In this document: piece by piece, positions 55,914 to 64,000 of the stretch
How positions within the stretch are numbered: position 1 is the first letter of the stretch
How the letters are laid out: the number at the start of each line of letters is the position of its first letter
Made by a program: the position numbers and the translations under genes
DNA from: Sphingobacterium olei
GTDB lineage: Bacteria > Bacteroidota > Bacteroidia > Sphingobacteriales > Sphingobacteriaceae
NCBI RefSeq assembly: GCF_005048855.1
Contig: NZ_SUME01000004.1
Location: 434,001-498,000 of the forward strand
Direction: 5' to 3'
DNA length: 64,000 nucleotides
The notes under the pieces: model-generated
Seen by the model: only the letters and a program-made list of their open reading frames with translations
The model's database searches: none
What the model was told of the DNA's origin: nothing

Positions 55914-56900
55914 ATGAAAAAAATCTTCTTTAAAAATCAAAATGTACTATAGCCTTTTTTTGCTATATTGGCTTTTGTATCGTGTTCTAAATATGAGTTT
56001 CAAGATATTCGCTTAGAAAATAGTAAAGTAATTGAAAATTTAAATCCTATTTCGGAAAATGATATTTCACTATCACTATCATCTCCGTCGTTTGACATCA
56101 CATCATTTACGGATATTGACCCTTTACCTGAGTTATCTATTCCGACAACTGAAAGTGAGGCAGAATTATTAACTGCTACGCTTTTAAGTAATTCACAAGC
56201 ATATTTGCTTTCTAAAGGATATACTGCAAGTGAAGTGTTGGAAGAATTTAGTAGTTGGGACTCGCCTGAGGTTGCTGTTTTGGGATTGGTCTTGTATGCT
56301 CTGGAAGAGGGACCATCGTCGAATTCCGATGTTTGGGACTGTGCTTTACGCGCCTTAGGCGTGGATCGTCTAATTGATTGGGCCAAAGGAAAATATGTTG
56401 GTAGCTATGCAGCTCGGAAAGCTTTAATAAGTTTGATTGGTAAGACTGCGACCAGGTTGGGGTTAGGTTATATAGGTACTGCTATGATGGTCGCAGAATT
56501 TGTCCATTGTGTTGCGCAAGGTTATGAAGTTTATTATCCAGACGGATTAGGCTCTGTGGCATATGATGATTATGGAAATATGGTTTTACTTGATCGTGTT
56601 CCAGGATTTTTGTCAGCTGAATATTCTGGTGGAGGATATAAGTATTGCTCTGATTATTATTTGCTCTTCACAAATCCAAGTATTCCTTATCCCTTATACG
56701 AAGAATTATATGGTTATTGGTATAATTATTATCTTACACCAGACTTTTCAATTAATGCCCCCAACGGATTTTATATTGCTAAAGAAAATTATGACAATGA
56801 ATATTTAGAATTTATATATGTTAAAGATGCAGCTATACAATATATAGGATTGGCAATAGAAAGTTCTGGGCCTGGACCTGGTAATCCGATGCCTGAATAA
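55914..56900 (+). pseudogene. Lipoprotein of unknown function interrupted by an in-frame TAG in its signal peptide
   Basis: From ATG 55914 the frame reads MKKIFFKNQNVL, then TAG at 55950-55952, then PFFAILAFVSCSK and stays open to 56900. The two pieces together make a normal lipoprotein signal: basic N-region, hydrophobic core, and lipobox FVSC. So a single amber codon disables an otherwise complete 328-codon gene. The body has no family I recognise. It contains a small glycine/alanine-rich hydrophobic stretch between two Cys (WDCALRALGVDRLIDWAKGK, ALISLIGKTATRLGLGYIGT, AEFVHCVAQG) and a C-terminal half rich in Tyr. Without the N-terminal piece, internal TTG or ATA starts would give no charged N-region. 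It could be a recent pseudogene, a sequencing error or a suppressed codon. Confidence 0.7.
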
Positions 56901-57136
56901 ATATATTATTACGAGTCTCCGATAACCCCGTTCGTGCAAGTGTTGTGCTGAGGGGGGATGGTGAGTGGAATCATTGTGCGTTCTTGGACTTAATGGGCTT
57001 TTTGAAAGTTCTATGATCCTAAACTGTATCGCGAGTTGTATCGTTAAGCGAATAATATTTTTGGAAAAAGCTTGAATAAACTCTTTAAATGATATTTGAT
57101 GAAAGACTTATGATCCAAACGAAATTAATATATAGT

Positions 57137-57937
57137 ATGCGATTTCTGCCAATTTTACTTTTGTTCCTTTTTGCAACCTGCAAGAATTCTCCTTCTGTAG
57201 AGCTTTCCGGTAATTTGCCAATTGATTCCACAGTATATATAGATCTATATAATGCGATTAGCGGTAAGCAAATTTTATTGGATACGATTATTGGGCATAC
57301 TTTCCATCTGAAGATAGACAGCATAGCTGCCGGTATTTACACCGTTGTCTTTTCCTGGAAACGAGATATTCTGAAACCTACCGAGCTAAAACGGTATGCT
57401 CGTTTTGGTGAGGGAGATTTGCCTCGATATGTACTTTCCAAATCCGTATGGTTAGATCCGAAAGAATCTCGAAAATATACGTTTTCAATATCAGAAGGAC
57501 TTGATCAGTCCCAATTGGAACAGGGCTTATTAGATGAAGATTGGGGAGCGGATTTGAGCGTGAATGCTAAGGGTGAAAATTTTCGTTTATATCAGGAGTT
57601 TACAGACATCACAAAAAAATATAGCTTAGTGAATCTGAAAGCAAAAGATAGCCTTAAGCAGATCATATATAAGCTGAATGAATCAGGTGATCTGGAGGCG
57701 TCTAGATTACTTAATCAGCAGCTAAGCACTGTGTGGGTTAATGGTTTACGAGATAGCTTGGTACAGGAGGAGGTAAGCTTTCTGAAAAAAAATATAGCTA
57801 CTATACCTGTTCCATATATCTTTTACAGTTTGGTGAATACGCAAAGTGATTTCGATACCTATAAAGAAGTTTATGATGCTTTATCTCCAAAGATAAAGGA
57901 GACTCTTGCAAAGCGCATGTCGATATATTTAAAATAA
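57137..57937 (+). CDS. DUF4369-like lipoprotein lacking a thioredoxin domain
   Basis: From ATG 57137 the 266 residues have a lipoprotein signal (MRFLPILLLFLFATCKNSPS). A DUF4369-like beta domain (VELSGNLPIDSTVYIDLYNA, LDTIIGHTFHLKIDSIAAGI) and a helical part (KYSLVNLKAKDSLKQIIYKL, YKEVYDALSPKIKETLAKRM) follow. In the usual Bacteroidetes proteins this region is followed by a TlpA-type thioredoxin domain with a CxxC site; here the frame stops just before it and no remnant follows. It is either a natural short form or a truncation. Upstream in-frame ATGs at 57089 and 57110 are less likely starts. Confidence 0.7.
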   Translation: MRFLPILLLFLFATCKNSPSVELSGNLPIDSTVYIDLYNAISGKQILLDTIIGHTFHLKIDSIAAGIYTVVFSWKRDILKPTELKRYARFGEGDLPRYVLSKSVWLDPKESRKYTFSISEGLDQSQLEQGLLDEDWGADLSVNAKGENFRLYQEFTDITKKYSLVNLKAKDSLKQIIYKLNESGDLEASRLLNQQLSTVWVNGLRDSLVQEEVSFLKKNIATIPVPYIFYSLVNTQSDFDTYKEVYDALSPKIKETLAKRMSIYLK

Positions 57938-58543
57938 TACAGTTATGGAAAAAGTATTTGTCATTTCTAGCCAAGTCGTCAGTATGTTCGTGATTTCTAT
58001 ATTGTATTATAATAATTAGCCGAGGATATTATTGAGTTCCCTGACACTATCTCCATATGAAATAATATAACCCCCTAAGTCGTCTAACTTCTACTCTTCA
58101 TCATATTTCTATGTGGTATATTTTAGCTTTCGATTTTATCAGATAATACCTGAAAAAAGCTCTGGAGAAAGTATTAAACAAAACAAAAGAGGTGTTATTT
58201 GTAATGTTGCTCTAAAATTTAAATCTTTAGAAGATGAAATAGTTAATTATCTATTAACTTTGTTTTAAAAGTATAAAAAAATGTAGTCGATAAGGGGAAA
58301 TATCTAAGAATATCTTTAATTAACTTGTGTTTTTTTTGGCGAATTTTAGATAATATGTGTAAAATTTATTTGTAGGAAAGGTTGTTGGTGAGTTTTTAAT
58401 AAGCAGCAATGAATAAGGTGTGTCTTTTGTGTATTTTTTACCAATCTTGTTGAAATGTTTAATATATTAGTATATTTACCTATAATTGATCATTTATTAA
58501 CATTTTTTACAGGTGTCGGTAGGGTGGAAGGAGAGTGATATAT
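57938..58543. other. 600-bp AT-rich non-coding spacer before cassette 2
   Basis: I see no gene or RNA here. A TAACTTTG (TAnnTTTG) near 58254 could be a promoter for the sigma factor operon with a long leader. No thioredoxin remnant that would complete the preceding gene is present. Confidence 0.45.
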
Positions 58544-59077
58544 ATGAGTGAGCGAACAAAAGAAGAAGTTCTGTTTAGAAAGTATTACAAAAGTTTATGT
58601 CATTTTGCTTGGGAGATGACTTCGGACATGTTGGTGGCAGAGGACGTGGTGTCTGATGCGTTCTTAGTTTATTTCAAACAGAAAGATCGTATATCTGAGG
58701 AAGAGGCTGCCATTAAAAACTTTTTATACTCAACAGTTCGCTTTTCCTGTTATAATTTAGCCCGACAACGGAAGATTGTCAATCGATATTGGGAGAAAAA
58801 TGAATATTTGGATCATTACGATAGTGAGATTGAAAACAATATTATCCGTTCGGAGGTGCTTGCTGAGATCCTGTCTATTGTAGCAACGTTACCCAATGCC
58901 TGTCAGCAGGTTTTCAGAAAGGGGTATCTGGAAGGCTTGTCCAATGCGGAGATCGCTGAAGAAATGGGGATACGCGTCAATACGGTAAAAACCCAAAAAC
59001 AGCGCGGAATGCAAGTGCTCATCCAAAAGTTAAACCCTGAATTTTTAGCCCTTTTCATCCTTTTTATAAAAAATTAA
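58544..59077 (+). CDS. ECF RNA polymerase sigma factor, cassette 2
   Basis: A 177-residue FecI-like sigma factor, paralogue of the one at 45.7 kb and of the same length. Region 2 is YKSLCHFAWEMTSDMLVAED with VVSDAFLVYFKQ; region 4 is VATLPNACQQVFRKGYLEGL with the HTH SNAEIAEEMGIRVNTVKTQK. Both end in KLNPEFLxLF. An unusually good Shine-Dalgarno sequence (AAGGAGA, 58528-58534) lies 9 nt before ATG 58544, which decides the start and is rare for this phylum. FecR and susC genes follow. Confidence 0.95.
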   Translation: MSERTKEEVLFRKYYKSLCHFAWEMTSDMLVAEDVVSDAFLVYFKQKDRISEEEAAIKNFLYSTVRFSCYNLARQRKIVNRYWEKNEYLDHYDSEIENNIIRSEVLAEILSIVATLPNACQQVFRKGYLEGLSNAEIAEEMGIRVNTVKTQKQRGMQVLIQKLNPEFLALFILFIKN

Positions 59078-59125
59078 TTTTTTTTGTGGTTCTAATCTGC
59101 CGTGAATGTTTCTATATACTGTAAT

Positions 59126-60328
59126 ATGGAAACTAATCGCGACCGAATCGCTAAATTATTAATCGGGTATCTAAAAAACAATCTCTCCAAAGAGCAAGAG
59201 GCTGAATTCATGGTCTGGTTGGAGAAAGATGATCGAAATAAAGCTTTACTAGAAGAGTTTAAAAAAACTGCTGAGGTGGAGGCAAGGCTCAAAGCATTGG
59301 CGGCTTTTGACGAAAACACAGCGTGGCAACGCTTGCGTCAAAAGTTTGAAGATCCTGTACCCATGGTTCCAAAAGCTGCGCGTACCCGCTCTGTCCGATT
59401 GGTCGCTGTCCTCTCTGCAGCCTCAATCTTACTCCTTTTTACTTTTTCATGGCTGTTCTATTCGAAAACCTTGGATAAAACGCTCGACTTAGTACTAGAA
59501 ACGGAACGCGCAGTTGATGTGCAGCCGGCAAGTAGTGGCGCACAGCTTATCTTGGCTGATGGCGAAACGATCTCGCTAAATACCGAAGTCGTGACAGAGA
59601 AAAGGAATGGTGTAAAGCTAGTTCATGACGGAGAGGAAATGCATTATACCACTGACACATCCATTCCGGATCAGAAAACGAAATACAACACATTAGTCGT
59701 ACCCAAGGCGTCCTTCTTTCGTATGGTTTTGGCGGATGGTACCAAGGTTTGGGTCAATGCCATGTCTAAGCTCCGTTTTCCTGTCGTATTTTCCTCTTCC
59801 GAAAGACGGATATTCTTAGAAGGAGAAGCCTATTTTGAAGTGGCACACGAAGCGGATCGACCGTTTGTTGTCGATGTAGACGGGGAGAGGAGCATCAAGG
59901 TTCTAGGTACGCACTTCAATGTCAATACCTATCACCACAGGTTATACGCGACACTGGCCGAGGGGAAGGTAGAGGTTTTTGCCGGGAACCAGAGCAATGT
60001 ATTGATGCCGGGGCAAAAGGCATACGTTGTCCGAGACCAGATCAACGTGAGAAATGCGGATCTGAAAAGGGATTTAGCTTGGAAGAACGGTGAGTTCTAT
60101 TTCAAAGATGACAATCTCGTGCAGATTGCTCACCAGCTGTCACTTTGGTATGATTTGGATATTCGCTTTGGGGCGTCAGTTTCTACAACAAAAACCTATT
60201 CCGGATCAATAGGACGAGATGTAAACCTATCTGAAGTATTGGATCTACTTTCTTATGCAACAAAACTGTCCTTCGAGGTAGAGGGACGAAAACTAACAAT
60301 ATCGGAAACCGAAATGAGAAGAATATGA
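59126..60328 (+). CDS. FecR-family anti-sigma factor, cassette 2
   Basis: The 400-residue paralogue of the anti-sigma factor at 46.3 kb: cytoplasmic helices (LLIGYLKNNLSKEQEAEFMV), a membrane segment (LVAVLSAASILLLFTFSWLF), a FecR domain (LVVPKASFFRMVLADGTKVW, FLEGEAYFEVAHEADRPFVV, VLGTHFNVNTY), and DUF4974 (LAWKNGEFYFKDDNLVQIAH, YSGSIGRDVNLSEVLDLLSY). ATG 59126 gives the expected N-terminus; the GTG at 59102 adds non-conserved residues. Confidence 0.95.
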   Translation: METNRDRIAKLLIGYLKNNLSKEQEAEFMVWLEKDDRNKALLEEFKKTAEVEARLKALAAFDENTAWQRLRQKFEDPVPMVPKAARTRSVRLVAVLSAASILLLFTFSWLFYSKTLDKTLDLVLETERAVDVQPASSGAQLILADGETISLNTEVVTEKRNGVKLVHDGEEMHYTTDTSIPDQKTKYNTLVVPKASFFRMVLADGTKVWVNAMSKLRFPVVFSSSERRIFLEGEAYFEVAHEADRPFVVDVDGERSIKVLGTHFNVNTYHHRLYATLAEGKVEVFAGNQSNVLMPGQKAYVVRDQINVRNADLKRDLAWKNGEFYFKDDNLVQIAHQLSLWYDLDIRFGASVSTTKTYSGSIGRDVNLSEVLDLLSYATKLSFEVEGRKLTISETEMRRI

Positions 60329-60368
60329 AAGAAAAATTACACAACGAGTAAAGAACTGAAATAAAAAA

Positions 60369-60392
60369 GCAGGGATGTAGCAGCATCCCCGC
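60369..60392 (+). promoter_or_regulatory. Hairpin between fecR and susC, cassette 2
   Basis: GCAGGGATG pairs with CATCCCCGC (eight pairs and one A-C mismatch) around a 6-nt loop, preceded by an A run, 66 nt before the susC ATG. Size, mismatch type and spacing parallel the hairpin of cassette 1 although the sequence differs. Both susC genes then start within the identical stretch AAATGTATGAATAACTT. Confidence 0.55.
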
Positions 60393-60458
60393 AAGATTTG
60401 TTTGAGTCCGCTCAATTTGATTGAAAAAAAATATTTATTAACCCAAACAACCAAATGT

Positions 60459-63400
60459 ATGAATAACTTTTCACTTGGGAAAGAGTGTCGTGCCCAATGG
60501 AGGCATCTCTGTTCCCAGGATCTGTACTTAAAAATGAAGATAGCCCTATTTTTGATGTTTCTGCTGGTGACCGCTGTGCAAGCCAATGGTTTAGCGCAAC
60601 GGGTGTCGTTATCTGCATCCAGCATGAAAATAGAAGATTTTTTCTCAGAAATCTCTCGACAAACCAACCATCGGTTTTTCTATAGTAGTGAAGTAGCTAG
60701 GACTGCCGGGAAGGTCCGCGTTGACCTCCGTAACGTCTCGGTAGAAGAAGCTTTGAGAAGAGTTCTTGACCAGAACAAATTTGAGTTTAAAGTGATCGCA
60801 GGAACGGTCACTATAAATCTTAAGGAAAATAGCAAAGGAGCTATACGCCCTTTGGAGGCTCAGCAGCAGAATACCGTTATGGGATCTGTTAAGGATTCGT
60901 CGGGTAAGCCCCTTTCCGGAGCTTCGATTAGCGTAAAGGGAGCCAATCGCTTAGCGGTGTCTGCCTCCGATGGATCTTTTAGTATCGAGGCTTCTCCGAC
61001 TGCAACTCTAGTGATCGTTTATGTTGGCTACCAAACTGTTGAAATTCCTGTCCAGAACAGAGCCAATGTCAATATCGTTTTGGAAGAAGTTTCATCGGAA
61101 ATCGATGCCGTAGATGTTGTAGCTACGGGGTATCAGAATCTGGATAGAAGATTGTTTACAGGAGCAACTTCAAAAATCGATGCTAAGGATGCTGAACGAG
61201 TTGGTATCCCTGATGTCTCACGAATGCTCGAAGGACAAGCTGCCGGTGTTACTGTTCAAAATGTATCGGGAACGTTTGGTGCAGCACCTAAAATAAGGGT
61301 GCGGGGAGCCACATCAATAAGTGGTGACAATAAGCCATTATGGGTAATTGATGGTATTGTATTGGAAGATGTCGTGAATATCTCCAATGATCAATTGTCT
61401 ACTGGAGATGCAAATACCTTGATAGGTTCTTCTGTAGCAGGATTGAATCCAGATGATATAGAATCTTTCTCTATTCTAAAAGATGCTGCGGCAACAGCAA
61501 TGTATGGTGCTCGTGCGATGAATGGAGTTATAGTGGTAACCACAAAAAAGGGGAAAATAACCGCAGGACAGCCTCATCTTTCGTATACGGCAAATCTAAC
61601 AAGTTACCTGAAGCCGAATTATTCGGATTATAATATTATGAACTCCGCAGATCAGGTTGAGTTGTATCTGGAGATGGAGAGCAAAGGTTATTTGAATCAA
61701 GCTGATGTAGTTGGTTCGTCAAACTGGGGAGTATTCGGTAAGATGTACGATATGATGTACCAGGTAGATCCTATCACGAATGACTATGCTTTGGTACAAT
61801 CGCCGGAAGCTCGGTCTGCGTATTTACGCTCAGCCGCGTTACGGAATACGGATTGGTTTGATGTGCTTTTTCGTAATTCATTGTTGCAAGAGCATTCAAT
61901 AAGCCTTTCTTCAGGAACCGAAAAATCACAGATTTACGCATCGACCAGTTTTCTTCAAGATCATGGCTGGACCATTGCAGATAAAGTGAAAAGATTTACC
62001 GGAAATGTTAGGGGTAATTTTAAACTATCTTCAAAAGTGCAGGCAGAGCTATTGGCGACAGGTTCGATACGTGATCAGATATCTCCCGGCACAGAAGGCC
62101 GTGTTACGAATGTCGTGTCGGGACAATACGAAAGAAATTTTGATAATAACCCATTTTCATTTGCTTTAAATACCAGTAGAGCTTTAGCTGCATTTGATGA
62201 GAATGGTAATAATGTATTTTATCAGAAAAATTATGCGCCATTCAGCATCTTACATGAGCTCGAAAATAACACATTGCAGACTAGTGGACTTGATTTTAAG
62301 GTGCAGGGCAATATCAGTTGGAAAATATTACCTACATTAAAATATGCATTTGACGGTGCATATCGTTATGTGAAAACGAAACAGGAACACCGTGTACTGG
62401 AAACGGCAAATGCTGCTGAAGCGTATCGCGCGGGAACAGAATATGATCCGCGAGGTAAAAATTCAATTATTATCGGAAATAATAGATTACTATGGACGGA
62501 TCCGGATAATCCTTCTTTTGAACCGGTTTCCATTATGCCTTATGGTGGAGTATACAGGTCAAGTGATGTGTCTCTCGTGAACTATTATATGCGGAATAGT
62601 TTAAACTGGAATACGCGTTTTGGAGAGAAACACGATGTTGATTTTTTCGGAACAGCTGAAATTCGATTTTTAGACCGACAAAATTCGTGGTTTGACGGTG
62701 TGGGATATCAATACGATAAAGGAGGAGTTGTTTATTTCGACCCTAATTATTTTAAGAAACTGTCATTGAGCAATGATGATTATTACGGCATGGGCTACGA
62801 ATGGGATCGTTATGTGGCTTTTATGGCTAGGGGAGCTTATGCTTATGATGATAAATATTCCGTTAATGCTACTGTACGATATGATGGTTCGAATAAGTTA
62901 GGTACGTCACGCACGGCACGTTGGCTTCCTACATGGAATATCAGTGGCGCTTGGAATTTGGATCAGGAATCGTTCTTTGAACCGATAGAATCATGGATGA
63001 GTCAAGCCAGAGTTCGTGCTACTTACGGTTTGGTAGCCAGTATGGGGGCTGCGACTAACTCAGCCGCGATTTTTAGAAATACGAATACAGAACGTCCATT
63101 CTTTGTAGATAGGGAAAGCATAATAGGAATATCCTCTCTGGAAAATTCGGAATTGACTTGGGAAAAGCAATACGAGACGAATCTAGGTTTCGATTTGGGA
63201 TTTCTTAATAACCGGTTGACCTTAACAGTCGATCTTTATAAAAGAAAACAATTTGACCTTATAGGTTTATTCCGTACCTCGGGTATAGATGGACAAGCAT
63301 CAAAGTATGCAAACTATGCCGATATGGATTCCAAAGGGATGGAATATACCGTACAATATAAAATACTCAATCGCACAGATTGGAAATGGAATGTACGTAC

Positions 63401-64000
63401 TAATCTGGCTTATCACAAGAATCGGGTTACAAGCCTACAAAATAGACCACGTATATGGGATGTTGTCAGACAAGAAGGAGGGGCATTGGAAGAGTATCCT
63501 GTAAGAGGGTTGTTTTCGATTAAGTTTGATAAGTTAGGAGAGAACGGATTGCCTTATTTTTTCAATGAAAGCAATGGTTTGACTACAAATGTAAATATGC
63601 AGAGTACGACAGTAGATTATCTGGATTATCATGGTCCATTGGATGCTACTTTGGCAGGTGGTTTTTTTAATTCGATTGCCTACAAGGGTTTGAGCTTAGG
63701 GGCTTTGTTTACATTCAGTGCTGGAAATTATGTTCGGTTAACGCCGTCTTTTAGATCAAGTTATACAGATGTGGATGCCGTGAATAATGCCTTGCTTTCC
63801 AGGTGGCTTATCTACGGAGACGAACGTTATACGACAGCACCGGTTGTGGTTGGTAAGTCCGGGGGAAGTACTATTGCAGGTTATCCTTTTAACAATTACA
63901 ACTATTCGAATGTCAGAGTTGCAAAGGGAGATTTTATTCGTTTGAAACAAGTTATGATGACTTATCAAATTCCGTCAGCTCTTACAAGTAAGTTCTGGGC
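60459..64000 (+). CDS. SusC/RagA-family TonB-dependent transporter with STN domain, cassette 2, 3'-truncated by window edge
   Basis: The frame is open from ATG 60459 to the window end (1180 codons). Domains: a signal sequence (MKIALFLMFLLVTAVQANGL) behind an N-terminal extension, an STN domain (ASSMKIEDFFSEISRQTNHR), a carboxypeptidase-regulatory-like domain (VMGSVKDSSGKPLSGASISV), the motif DAVDVVATGYQNLDRRLFTG, a plug (PLWVIDGIVL, ILKDAAATAMYGARAMNGVI), and most of the barrel (VRATYGLVASMGAATNSA). It is a close paralogue of the susC at 47.7 kb, with a nearly identical plug and a more divergent barrel, so it probably imports a related but different substrate. A susD is expected just beyond the window. 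Confidence 0.95.
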   Translation, partial: MNNFSLGKECRAQWRHLCSQDLYLKMKIALFLMFLLVTAVQANGLAQRVSLSASSMKIEDFFSEISRQTNHRFFYSSEVARTAGKVRVDLRNVSVEEALRRVLDQNKFEFKVIAGTVTINLKENSKGAIRPLEAQQQNTVMGSVKDSSGKPLSGASISVKGANRLAVSASDGSFSIEASPTATLVIVYVGYQTVEIPVQNRANVNIVLEEVSSEIDAVDVVATGYQNLDRRLFTGATSKIDAKDAERVGIPDVSRMLEGQAAGVTVQNVSGTFGAAPKIRVRGATSISGDNKPLWVIDGIVLEDVVNISNDQLSTGDANTLIGSSVAGLNPDDIESFSILKDAAATAMYGARAMNGVIVVTTKKGKITAGQPHLSYTANLTSYLKPNYSDYNIMNSADQVELYLEMESKGYLNQADVVGSSNWGVFGKMYDMMYQVDPITNDYALVQSPEARSAYLRSAALRNTDWFDVLFRNSLLQEHSISLSSGTEKSQIYASTSFLQDHGWTIADKVKRFTGNVRGNFKLSSKVQAELLATGSIRDQISPGTEGRVTNVVSGQYERNFDNNPFSFALNTSRALAAFDENGNNVFYQKNYAPFSILHELENNTLQTSGLDFKVQGNISWKILPTLKYAFDGAYRYVKTKQEHRVLETANAAEAYRAGTEYDPRGKNSIIIGNNRLLWTDPDNPSFEPVSIMPYGGVYRSSDVSLVNYYMRNSLNWNTRFGEKHDVDFFGTAEIRFLDRQNSWFDGVGYQYDKGGVVYFDPNYFKKLSLSNDDYYGMGYEWDRYVAFMARGAYAYDDKYSVNATVRYDGSNKLGTSRTARWLPTWNISGAWNLDQESFFEPIESWMSQARVRATYGLVASMGAATNSAAIFRNTNTERPFFVDRESIIGISSLENSELTWEKQYETNLGFDLGFLNNRLTLTVDLYKRKQFDLIGLFRTSGIDGQASKYANYADMDSKGMEYTVQYKILNRTDWKWNVRTNLAYHKNRVTSLQNRPRIWDVVRQEGGALEEYPVRGLFSIKFDKLGENGLPYFFNESNGLTTNVNMQSTTVDYLDYHGPLDATLAGGFFNSIAYKGLSLGALFTFSAGNYVRLTPSFRSSYTDVDAVNNALLSRWLIYGDERYTTAPVVVGKSGGSTIAGYPFNNYNYSNVRVAKGDFIRLKQVMMTYQIPSALTSKFW

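Noticed and set aside
57944..58018. Possible 24-codon membrane microprotein after the DUF4369-like gene
   Set aside because: No ribosome-binding or promoter signal and no way to judge conservation; random frames of this length are common in AT-rich DNA.
47694..64000. Invertible (shufflon-like) switching of the two susC genes
   Set aside because: Both genes are in the same orientation and no recombinase gene or short inverted recombination sites were seen; homologous exchange remains possible but is not shown.

Overview
The window is chromosomal DNA of a Bacteroidetes bacterium, most likely of the family Sphingobacteriaceae (Sphingobacterium/Pedobacter-like). The evidence is four SusC-type TonB-dependent transporters and three SusD lipoproteins, ECF sigma/FecR pairs, a DUF6377-type regulator, promoters of the TAnnTTTG type, and few Shine-Dalgarno sites. 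No phage, transposase, CRISPR array or defence island was seen.

Layout. 1-2.5 kb: 3' part of uvrC convergent with era, separated by an interspersed repeat. 2.5-2.95 kb: three initiator tRNA-Met genes in a perfect 119-bp tandem period. 3.2-8.0 kb: a susC/susD pair whose susC carries an in-frame stop codon. 8.2-13.3 kb: housekeeping genes (der, cysS, an NTF2-like secreted protein, a SurA-like chaperone). 13.5-24.1 kb: a polysaccharide utilisation locus (DUF6377 regulator, SusC, SusD, GH30 glycosidase, surface lipoprotein) followed by a secreted lactonase-type propeller, probably aimed at a beta-glucan. 24.2-39.3 kb: housekeeping genes (mtgA, mutS, trmN6, a YfcE-type phosphoesterase, a MerR regulator, a tiny HExxH membrane protein, accD, SRP RNA, dprA, rsmG, a glycosyltransferase, tgt, an LptF/G permease, an EamA transporter). 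39.3-45.1 kb: a complete seven-gene Mrp Na+/H+ antiporter operon on the minus strand. 45.7-64 kb: two successive ECF sigma - FecR - SusC cassettes. The first continues into SusD, an HExxH zinc metallohydrolase lipoprotein and a DUF4302 lipoprotein, then a lipoprotein gene interrupted by an amber codon and a thioredoxin-less DUF4369-like lipoprotein. The second cassette runs off the window inside its susC.

How the genes work together. Each sigma/anti-sigma/SusC set fits the FecI-FecR-FecA logic: the SusC has an N-terminal STN signalling domain that would report substrate occupancy to FecR and release the sigma factor. The two sets are close paralogues and share a hairpin at almost the same distance (65-66 nt) upstream of susC. 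The GH30 locus would be controlled by its own membrane-anchored TPR/HTH regulator. Points most worth a second look: the two genes for exported proteins broken only by single in-frame stops (TAA where Tyr is expected in susC; TAG inside a lipoprotein signal peptide); the C-terminal domain shared by the neighbouring metallohydrolase and DUF4302 protein; the conserved fecR-susC hairpins; the SRP RNA promoter spanned by an inverted repeat; and the composite repeats lying in convergent spacers.
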